A stretch of DNA of 59,616 bases from assembly GCF_003340565.1 (NCBI RefSeq), contig NZ_QPLK01000022.1:1-59616 (forward strand). The letters are read 5' to 3'. A program made the translations under genes and the position numbers. Of the stretch, positions 53,250 through 59,616 are shown piece after piece (position 1 is the stretch's first letter; each line of letters opens with the position of its first letter). The notes beneath the pieces were generated by a model that worked only from the letters and a program-made list of their open reading frames with translations, did not search any database and was not told where the DNA came from. The stretch comes from Rhodovulum sp. 12E13. Its GTDB lineage: Bacteria; Pseudomonadota; Alphaproteobacteria; Rhodobacterales; Rhodobacteraceae.

Positions 53250-54533
53250 ATGTGCGCGATCTGGCTGAAGAAGGCCCGGCCGCCGAGCCGCGAGGCAGAG
53301 CAGGACCTGCGCGAGGGCGTCTCCCTGATGCTGTCGATTCTCGAGGCCGAGCGCGAGGACGCCGCCCTGCGCTACGCGCGTCAGTTCGACCGGTGGGAGG
53401 GCGACATCGTGGTGCCGGCGGAGGCGCTGGCCGAGGCGGGCGCGCGGGTTTCGGACGCGCTCAAGCGCGACATCGTCTTCGCCCACGACAACATCCGCCG
53501 CTTCGCCGAGGCGCAGTTGGCGACCATCGGCGAGACGGAGGTGGAGATCGTGCCGGGGCTGATCGCCGGGCAGCGGCAGATCCCGGTGGGCACGGCCGGC
53601 GCCTATGTGCCCGGGGGACGCTACGCCCATGTGGCGAGCGCGGTGATGACGATCACCACCGCCAAGGTGGCCGGGGTCTCGCACGTCACCGCCTGCTCGC
53701 CGCCCTCGACGCCCCAGGGCATCCCGCCCGAGATCCTCTACGCGATGCATGTCTGCGGTGCCGACACGGTGCTGAACCTCGGGGGCGTGCAGGCGATCGC
53801 GGCGATGGCCTTTGGCCTCTTCGACACGCCGCCTGCCGACATCCTCGTGGGCCCAGGCAATGCCTACGTGGCCGAGGCCAAGCGCGCCCTCTACGGCCGC
53901 TGCGGGATCGACATGGTGGCCGGCCCGACCGACGCGCTCGTCGTGGCCGACCGTGGCGCCGACCCCGAGATCGTCGCGGCCGACCTCGTCGGCCAGGCCG
54001 AGCACGGATTCAACTCGCCGGTCTGGCTGGTGACCGACCACCGCCCGCTGGCCGACACCGTCCTGCGCCTCGTGCCGGCGATGATCGACGCCCTGCCTGA
54101 GCCCAACCGCGCCAGCGCCGAGGCCGCCTGGCGCGACCATGGCGAGGTGGTGCTTTGCACAGATCGCGAGGACATGGCGCGCGTCTCCGATGGCTACGCG
54201 CCCGAGCATCTTCAGGTCCAGGCGGCCGATCTCGACTGGTGGCTGCGGCGCCTTTCCGTCTATGGCTCGCTCTTTCTGGGCGAGGAGACGACCGTGGCGA
54301 TGGGCGACAAGGCCTCGGGTCCGAACCACGTGCTGCCGACCTCGGGCGCGGCGCGCTACACGGGCGGGCTTTCGGTGCACAAATTTCTCAAGACGGTGAC
54401 GTGGCAGCGCGCCACCCGCGAGGGCATGCGTCCCGTGGCCGAGGCAACCGCCCGCATCTCGCGCCTCGAAGGGATGGAGGGGCACGCCCGCTCCGCCGAA
54501 ATCCGGCTGCGCAAGTTCTTTGACGAGGCCTGA
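53250..54533 (+). CDS. HisD-family dehydrogenase, possibly a sulfonated-alcohol (HpsN-like) enzyme
   Basis: A 427-residue histidinol-dehydrogenase-family protein with zinc and catalytic elements GQAEHGFNS, PEHLQV, GDKASGPNHVLPT and EGMEGHARS. In a taurine cluster, the sulfopropanediol dehydrogenase HpsN (DHPS to sulfolactate) is the nearest functional precedent. No sulfolactate genes follow. It is only distantly similar to the HisD-like protein at 8723. Oxidation of DHPS, isethionate or another sulfonated alcohol is inferred. Confidence 0.82.
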   Translation: MCAIWLKKARPPSREAEQDLREGVSLMLSILEAEREDAALRYARQFDRWEGDIVVPAEALAEAGARVSDALKRDIVFAHDNIRRFAEAQLATIGETEVEIVPGLIAGQRQIPVGTAGAYVPGGRYAHVASAVMTITTAKVAGVSHVTACSPPSTPQGIPPEILYAMHVCGADTVLNLGGVQAIAAMAFGLFDTPPADILVGPGNAYVAEAKRALYGRCGIDMVAGPTDALVVADRGADPEIVAADLVGQAEHGFNSPVWLVTDHRPLADTVLRLVPAMIDALPEPNRASAEAAWRDHGEVVLCTDREDMARVSDGYAPEHLQVQAADLDWWLRRLSVYGSLFLGEETTVAMGDKASGPNHVLPTSGAARYTGGLSVHKFLKTVTWQRATREGMRPVAEATARISRLEGMEGHARSAEIRLRKFFDEA

Positions 54534-54593
54534 CCGCCGGGGCGCGAGCGAGGCCACTGGAAATGCGGCCCGAGGCAGGGCAGGCTGCCGCCG

Positions 54594-56078
54594 ATGGCCA
54601 TTCCCGCCGAAAGCTTCTTCCTCGACCGCCAGGGCGATGGCACGCTGCAGCACCGGCTCAAGCGGCTGGTGGTGGAGGGGATCCTGTCGGGTCGCTTCCG
54701 CCCCGGCGAGCGGATGCCGTCGAGCCGCGCGCTCGCCTGCCATCTCGGCGTCAGCCGGATCACCGTGACGCTCGCCTACACCGACCTCGTGGCCGACGAC
54801 TATCTCGTGGCGCAGGGCCGGTCGGGCTATTTCGTCTCCGACGGGGCGCCGGTCGCGCCCGACTTCGATCTGCCGCGCGAGGCGGCCGGCAGCGCGGTTG
54901 ACTGGGGACGCCTGATCGGCCCGCGCGCCCACCGCCCCACCCGGATCGACCGGCCCGCGGACTGGCAGAGCTATCCCTACCCGTTCCTCTACGGTCAGAC
55001 TGATCCCAAGCTGTTCGACCACCAGAACTGGCGGCTCTGCGCGCTGCAGGCGGTCAGCCAGCGCGAGTTCGACGCGCTGACCGCCGACCATTACGAGCGT
55101 GACGACCCCAAGCTGGTGGAATACATCGCCCGACAGATCCTGCCCCGCCGCGGCATACGCGCGGGGCCCGAGAACGTGCTGGTGACGCTGGGCGCGCAGA
55201 ACGCGCTGTGGTTCTGCGCGCAACTCCTGCTCACCCAGCGGCGAACGGCGGCGATCGAGAACCCGGGCTATCCGGGCCTGCGCGACATCCTGCGCCAGAC
55301 CCGCTGCCACATGCGCGCCGTGGAGGTCGACGGCCACGGCCTGCCGCCCGAGGCGCTGGGCGAGGGGATCGACGTCGTCTTCGTCACCCCCAGCCACCAC
55401 TGCCCGACGAACGTGACCATGCCGCTGGAGCGCCGCCGCGCGCTGCTGGCTCGCGCCGCCGCTCAGGGCTTCGTGATCGTGGAGGACGACTACGAGTTCG
55501 AGCTGTCGTTTCATCGCTCCACCTCGCCCGCGCTGAAGTCGCTCGATGCGGCGGGTTGCGTGATCTACGTGGGGTCGTTCTCCAAGTCGCTGTTTCCGGG
55601 GCTGCGCTTGGGCTACGTCGTGGCGCCGGCGGCCTTCGTCCAGGAGGCACGAGCGCTACGTGCCACCGTGCTGCGCCACCCGCCGGGGTTAATCCAGCGC
55701 ACGGCGGCCCATTTCCTGTCGCTCGGCCACTACGACGCGCAGATCAACAGGATGCGCAAGACCTACCACCGGCGCCGCCAGACCATGGCGCAGGCGCTGG
55801 AGGAGGCGGGCCTCGCCGGGGCGGCGTCGGGCACCGATGGCGGCTCGTGCTTCTGGCTGCGGGCGCCCGACGGCATCGACACCGCCGACCTCGCCCGGCG
55901 GCTGCGGCGCCAGGGCGTGGTGATCGAGCCGGGCCACCCGTTCTTCGACCCCGAGGCGCCCGACCTGCGGCACTTCCGCCTGGCCTATTCCTCCATTCCA
56001 TCGGCCCGCATCCGCCGGGGCGTGCAGCTAATCGCCGAGGAGCTTGCCGACGCTTCCGGGCGAAGCCCCGTTGCCTGA
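54594..56078 (+). CDS. tauR: MocR/GntR-type regulator, TauR-like
   Basis: A 494-residue fusion of a GntR winged helix (GRFRPGERMPSSRALACHLG) and an aminotransferase-like PLP domain with the PLP lysine in GSFSKSLFPGLRLGY. TauR-type regulators activate tpa in response to taurine. It is downstream of the dehydrogenase gene, and the matching repeats sit at 49954..49986. ATG 54594 is used; weak ribosome site. Confidence 0.9.
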   Translation: MAIPAESFFLDRQGDGTLQHRLKRLVVEGILSGRFRPGERMPSSRALACHLGVSRITVTLAYTDLVADDYLVAQGRSGYFVSDGAPVAPDFDLPREAAGSAVDWGRLIGPRAHRPTRIDRPADWQSYPYPFLYGQTDPKLFDHQNWRLCALQAVSQREFDALTADHYERDDPKLVEYIARQILPRRGIRAGPENVLVTLGAQNALWFCAQLLLTQRRTAAIENPGYPGLRDILRQTRCHMRAVEVDGHGLPPEALGEGIDVVFVTPSHHCPTNVTMPLERRRALLARAAAQGFVIVEDDYEFELSFHRSTSPALKSLDAAGCVIYVGSFSKSLFPGLRLGYVVAPAAFVQEARALRATVLRHPPGLIQRTAAHFLSLGHYDAQINRMRKTYHRRRQTMAQALEEAGLAGAASGTDGGSCFWLRAPDGIDTADLARRLRRQGVVIEPGHPFFDPEAPDLRHFRLAYSSIPSARIRRGVQLIAEELADASGRSPVA

Positions 56079-56094
56079 GGGGGCAGGCCGAGTG

Positions 56095-56859
56095 TCAGGC
56101 GACCAGCGCCGCCAGCTCCGCGGCCGCTGCGTGCAGGGTCTCGAGGTGCGCCATCGCGGCCGGCTCGTCCACGCGCTGCGTCGGCGCGTGGAATGACAGC
56201 GTCGCCATCAGCCGCCCCCTCGCGTCGGTCACAGGCACCGCGAGCGCGATCATGCCGTCCATGAACTCTTGCCGGTCCACCGCATGGCCCTGCGCGCGCA
56301 CCGTCTCCAGCTCGGTCGCGAGTGCCTGCGGCGCGGTCAGCGTCGCGGCGGTGTTGGGCGACAGGGAAAGGGCGGAAAGGGCGCGCGACCGCTCGGCTGG
56401 GGGAAGCGAGGCGAGGAACAACTTGCCGCCGGCCGTGCAGTGCAGCGGCACACGGCTCCCGATGGGCAGCTGGATACGCAGAGGCCACTCCGTCTCGATC
56501 CGTTCGAGATAGACCATTGCGTCGCCATCGGGCACGGCGAGATTGCACGTCTCTCCGACCGAGTGCGCCACCCGCTGCAGGATCGCCTGCCGTGCCGTCC
56601 GCAGCCCGGCCGAGACCAGCACGCCGCCCGCAAGCGCCCGCAGCCGCGGCCCCGGCGCATAGCCGCGCCCGCCCATGTCGCGCTCGACAAAGCCCTCCTG
56701 CTCGAGCGTGGCGAACAGGCGGTGGATCGTGGGCTTGGGCAGACCCAGCGCGAGGTTCACCTCGGTTGGCGTCACCGGCCCACCGGCGCGCGCGACCTCT
56801 TCCACCACGAATAGCAGCCGCAACGTCGTCGGGATCGTCTCGCGCTTGTCGCCGTCCAT
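56095..56859 (-). CDS. IclR-family transcriptional regulator
   Basis: A 254-residue IclR regulator with an N-terminal winged helix (VTPTEVNLALGLPKPTIHRL) and a C-terminal effector domain (LPIGSRVPLHCTAGGKLFLA ... AVPVTDARGRLMATLSF). It is divergent from xsc, with a perfect inverted repeat just upstream of its start, so it probably controls xsc and itself. Converges with tauR. Confidence 0.93.
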   Translation of the reverse strand: MDGDKRETIPTTLRLLFVVEEVARAGGPVTPTEVNLALGLPKPTIHRLFATLEQEGFVERDMGGRGYAPGPRLRALAGGVLVSAGLRTARQAILQRVAHSVGETCNLAVPDGDAMVYLERIETEWPLRIQLPIGSRVPLHCTAGGKLFLASLPPAERSRALSALSLSPNTAATLTAPQALATELETVRAQGHAVDRQEFMDGMIALAVPVTDARGRLMATLSFHAPTQRVDEPAAMAHLETLHAAAAELAALVA

Positions 56860-56873
56860 CGCGCCCTCGAAAA

Positions 56874-56890
56874 TGAGACTTGCCGTCTCA
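56874..56890. promoter_or_regulatory. Putative IclR operator upstream of xsc
   Basis: TGAGAC (56874..56879) and GTCTCA (56885..56890) form a perfect 6-base inverted repeat with a 5-base spacer, in an AT-richer patch 14 bases from the iclR ATG and 63 bases from the xsc ATG. Size and position suit an IclR dimer site. Confidence 0.5.
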
Positions 56891-56953
56891 ATAGCGCAGC
56901 GCCTACAGAGAGGAAAGTGCCGGCGCGGGCCGGGGAGGAGACAGGAGCGACCC

Positions 56954-58732
56954 ATGAAGATGACGACCGAAGAAGCCTTCGTGAAGACGCTGCAGCGCCA
57001 CGGCATCCGCCATGCCTTCGGCATCATCGGCTCGGCCATGATGCCGATCTCGGACCTGTTCCCAAAGGCCGGCATCACCTTCTGGGATTGCGGGCACGAG
57101 GGCAGCGCGGGGATGATGGCCGACGGCTATACGCGCGCGACCGGCGAGATGAGCATGATGATCGCGCAGAACGGCCCGGGCATCACCAATTTCGTGACCG
57201 CGGTGAAGACGGCCTACTGGAACCACACGCCGCTGCTGCTGGTGACACCGCAGGCGGCCAACAAGACGATCGGGCAGGGCGGCTTTCAGGAAGTCGAGCA
57301 GATGAAGCTGTTCGAGGACATGGTCGCCTATCAGGAAGAAGTGCGCGACCCCGCCCGCGTGGCCGAAGTCCTGGCGCGCGTCATCTCCAAGGCGAAGCGG
57401 CTCTCGGCGCCGGCGCAGATCAACCTGCCGCGCGATTACTGGACACAGGTGATCGACATCGAGATTCCCGAGCCCGTGACGTTCGAGCATTCGCCCGGAG
57501 GCGAGCACTCGGTGGCCGAGGCCGCGCGCCTGCTGTCAGAGGCGAGTAATCCCGTTATCCTGAACGGCGCGGGCGTGGTGCTGTCGAGGGGCGGGATCGA
57601 GGCGAGCCGCGCGCTGGCCGAGCGGCTCGATGCGCCGGTCTGCGTGGGCTACCAGCACAACGACGCGTTTCCTGGCTCGCACCCCCTGTTCGCCGGCCCG
57701 CTCGGCTACAACGGTTCGAAGGCGGCGATGGAGCTGATCCGCGACGCCGACGTGGTCCTCTGCCTCGGCACCCGCCTCAATCCGTTCTCGACGCTGCCGG
57801 GCTACGGCATGGAATACTGGCCGGCAGAGGCGAAGGTGGTCCAGATCGACATCAACCCGGACCGGATCGGCCTGACCAAGAGGGTGGCGGTGGGCATCGT
57901 GGGCGACGCGGCGAAGGTGGCCCGCGGCATCCTCGGGCAGCTTTCGGCCTCCGCGGGCGATGCGGGCCGGCAGGAGCGGAAGGCCCGGATCGCGGAGACC
58001 AAGAGCCGCTGGGCGCAGCAACTCTCCTCGATGGACCATGAGGAGGACGACCCCGGCACCACCTGGAACGAACGCGCCCGCGCGGCCAAACCCGACTGGA
58101 TGAGCCCGCGCATGGCGTGGCGCGCGATTCAGTCGGCGCTTCCGCGCGAGGCGATCATCTCGTCGGACATCGGCAACAACTGCGCCATCGGCAACGCCTA
58201 TCCGAGTTTCGAGGCGGGGCGGAAATACCTCGCTCCGGGCCTGTTCGGCCCCTGCGGCTACGGCCTGCCAGCCATCGTCGGCGCCAAGATCGGCTGCCCC
58301 GACGTGCCTGTGGTGGGCTTTGCGGGCGACGGCGCCTTCGGTATCGCCGTGACCGAACTCACCGCAATCGGCCGCCCCGAATGGCCCGCAATCACCCAGA
58401 TCGTCTTCCGCAACTACCAATGGGGCGCCGAAAAGCGGAACTCGACGCTCTGGTTCCACGACAACTTCGTGGGCACCGAACTCGACGAGGGCGTCTCCTA
58501 CGCCGGCATCGCCAAGGCCTGTGGCCTGCAGGGCGTCGTCGCCCGCACGATGGAAGAGCTGACCGACGCTCTGCACACGGCGATCCGCGACCAGATGGAG
58601 CACGGCAGGACAACGCTGATCGAGGCGATGATCAACCAGGAACTGGGTGAGCCCTTCCGCCGCGACGCGATGAAGACGCCAGTGCCCGTCGCCGGAATCG
58701 ATCCCGCGGACATGGTCGAGCAGGTGGTCTGA
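56954..58732 (+). CDS. xsc: Sulfoacetaldehyde acetyltransferase
   Basis: A 592-residue ThDP enzyme of the acetolactate-synthase superfamily, matching Xsc: MTTEEAFVKTLQRHGIRHAF, catalytic Glu in CGHEGSAGMMADGYTR, and ThDP motif FAGDGAFGIAVTELTAIGRP with FRNYQWGAEKRN. It converts sulfoacetaldehyde and phosphate to acetyl phosphate and sulfite, the step after Tpa. ATG 56954 follows AGGAG. The usual partner pta is not downstream; a decayed permease follows instead. Confidence 0.95.
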   Translation: MKMTTEEAFVKTLQRHGIRHAFGIIGSAMMPISDLFPKAGITFWDCGHEGSAGMMADGYTRATGEMSMMIAQNGPGITNFVTAVKTAYWNHTPLLLVTPQAANKTIGQGGFQEVEQMKLFEDMVAYQEEVRDPARVAEVLARVISKAKRLSAPAQINLPRDYWTQVIDIEIPEPVTFEHSPGGEHSVAEAARLLSEASNPVILNGAGVVLSRGGIEASRALAERLDAPVCVGYQHNDAFPGSHPLFAGPLGYNGSKAAMELIRDADVVLCLGTRLNPFSTLPGYGMEYWPAEAKVVQIDINPDRIGLTKRVAVGIVGDAAKVARGILGQLSASAGDAGRQERKARIAETKSRWAQQLSSMDHEEDDPGTTWNERARAAKPDWMSPRMAWRAIQSALPREAIISSDIGNNCAIGNAYPSFEAGRKYLAPGLFGPCGYGLPAIVGAKIGCPDVPVVGFAGDGAFGIAVTELTAIGRPEWPAITQIVFRNYQWGAEKRNSTLWFHDNFVGTELDEGVSYAGIAKACGLQGVVARTMEELTDALHTAIRDQMEHGRTTLIEAMINQELGEPFRRDAMKTPVPVAGIDPADMVEQVV

Positions 58733-58773
58733 CCGGGCCGCGCGCGGTGCGCACCGACGCGCGCCGCCGCGCC

Positions 58774-59345
58774 CTATCGCTTTCCGCGATGGTAGGGCTG
58801 CATCAGCGCCTGCGGCACCCGCGCGCGCCGCGCCACCAGGGCGAGGATCGACTGCAGATAGGGGCGCCATCAGGAAGAGTTGGTAGGGAACCCCTTCTAC
58901 GACGATCTGCGGCCGCAGCCGGGAGGCGTCGAGGAACGCGAAGAGCAGCGCGCCCAGGAGCGCCCGCGACGGCCGCCACATGGCGATCACGACGACGAGG
59001 GCTCCTCAGGTCCAGCGGCGTCCCTGCGCCATCGTGGGGAAGAACGAATTTAACGCGGCCAGCGTAAGGCAGGCGCCGGTCATCCGGATCACGAGGCCGA
59101 GCAACGTGCCGTAGAGTGTCCAGGCCAGCGCCGCCACCAGCGCGACGGCAAGGTTAGTGGGCGCGTCTTGGTGAACAGCACCGGCCCCAGAAACGGGATC
59201 TCGGACAGTCACCGGCAGCGGCCGGAAGAGCTCGACCATCGGCGGCCAGGTGGCGGTCGGCACCGCGAGGCGAAAGACATTGTAGGCGAAGGAAGATGCG
59301 AACAGCGACCTGACGGTCGCCATCGCCTGCGACGAGGTGTGGCTC
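58774..59345 (-). pseudogene. Nucleoside-type (YufQ/RbsC superfamily) ABC permease, heavily decayed
   Basis: Pieces of one permease are readable in changing frames. FRPLPV is followed after a frame change by PEIPFLGPVLFTKTRPL, then NLAVALVAALAWTLYGTLLG and GACLTLAALNSFFPTMAQGR, an in-frame TGA (59006..59008), then WRPSRALLGALLFAFLDAS and VPYQLFLMAP, another frame change, and VARRARVPQALMQPYHRGKR ending at TAG 58774..58776. The N-terminus and an internal section are missing. A basic-lipoprotein/nucleoside ABC permease is the best match. Confidence 0.75.
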
Positions 59346-59379
59346 GCGGTCGCCGGATACCCGCCGAAGGTGAAACCGA

Positions 59380-59616
59380 ATGAGCACCTCCCCGCCTGAC
59401 GAACCGCAGACCGGCCTGCCCGGGATCGCCGCGCTCGAGGAGGTGGCGGCCCTCGCCCCGCGGCTGCCCGCCTTCGACGCCGCCGCCGGCGCCGCCGCCC
59501 GCGCCCGGCAGGCGGAGCTGACCAAGCCGCCCGGCGCGCTCGGCCGGCTGGAGGACCTGGCGGCCTTCGTCGCCGGCTGGCGGGGCGATCCGCGGCCCCG
59601 GATCGCGCGGGCGCAG
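59380..59616 (+). CDS. cobT: Nicotinate-nucleotide--dimethylbenzimidazole phosphoribosyltransferase, 5' part
   Basis: From ATG 59380 the frame stays open to the window end (79 codons). The segment [20 protein letters not shown] is the conserved N-terminal signature of CobT, which activates the lower base of cobalamin. Upstream of it lies only the decayed permease. I see no convincing cobalamin riboswitch in the short leader. Confidence 0.9.
   Translation, partial: MSTSPPDEPQTGLPGIAALEEVAALAPRLPAFDAAAGAAARARQAELTKPPGALGRLEDLAAFVAGWRGDPRPRIARAQ

Noticed and set aside
59340-59379. Cobalamin riboswitch before cobT
   Set aside because: The leader is too short and lacks a recognisable B12-box; upstream sequence is accounted for by permease remnants.

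Overview
The window is very GC-rich, densely packed and full of 4-base start/stop overlaps. Its gene content points to a marine alphaproteobacterium of the Rhodobacteraceae/Roseobacter type: hmu heme uptake, paired imelysins with a di-heme oxidoreductase, pseudoazurin, a TauR/Tpa/Xsc taurine pathway, HWE-family sensor kinases, a rhodopsin with its own retinal pathway, and the start of cobT. Assignment is from gene content only.

Layout. (1) 1-757: eroded insertion-element debris. (2) 758-16465: a long minus-strand catabolic operon (carbohydrate-type ABC transporter, LacI regulator, SDR, HisD-like dehydrogenase, bicupin, MetE-like zinc methyltransferase, SAM methyltransferase, alpha/beta hydrolase, RraA-like aldolase, three SnoaL-fold proteins) with a fourth SnoaL-fold gene transcribed divergently. 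The shared promoter region carries two LacI-type operators in inverted orientation. The substrate is unknown; this is the best candidate for an undescribed pathway. (3) 16470-18640: decayed sugar-acid genes (KDG-kinase-like, IlvD/Edd dehydratase), a SOUL protein, a 48-aa ORF and a stretch without recognisable genes. (4) 18639-32852: iron and heme acquisition (DUF1513, two imelysins, di-heme oxidoreductase, TonB/ExbD/ExbD/ExbB, TonB-dependent receptor, and divergently HmuS, a 50-aa membrane ORF and HmuTUV). (5) 33071-36250: pseudoazurin, a conserved hypothetical with a coupled leader ORF, a di-heme cytochrome c peroxidase behind an FNR-like site, and a broken DJ-1/PfpI gene. (6) 36315-41604: rhodopsin-crtI-crtB-crtY-blh. 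The rhodopsin has the N-D-Q triad of light-driven sodium pumps, and the four downstream genes convert GGPP to retinal. (7) 41829-45437: two HWE kinases and a receiver. (8) 45592-58732: an amidase remnant, a second insertion-element end, and a taurine cluster: a nonsense-interrupted DMGDH-type gene, tpa, tauABC, a second HisD-like dehydrogenase, tauR, an IclR regulator and xsc. TauR-type direct repeats lie between tpa and tauA. (9) 58774-59616: a decayed nucleoside-type ABC permease and the 5' end of cobT.

Functionally the window combines solute scavenging (unknown organic solute, heme, taurine) with a light-driven ion pump. Several recently broken genes (nonsense codons, frameshifts, truncations) suggest ongoing niche adjustment.
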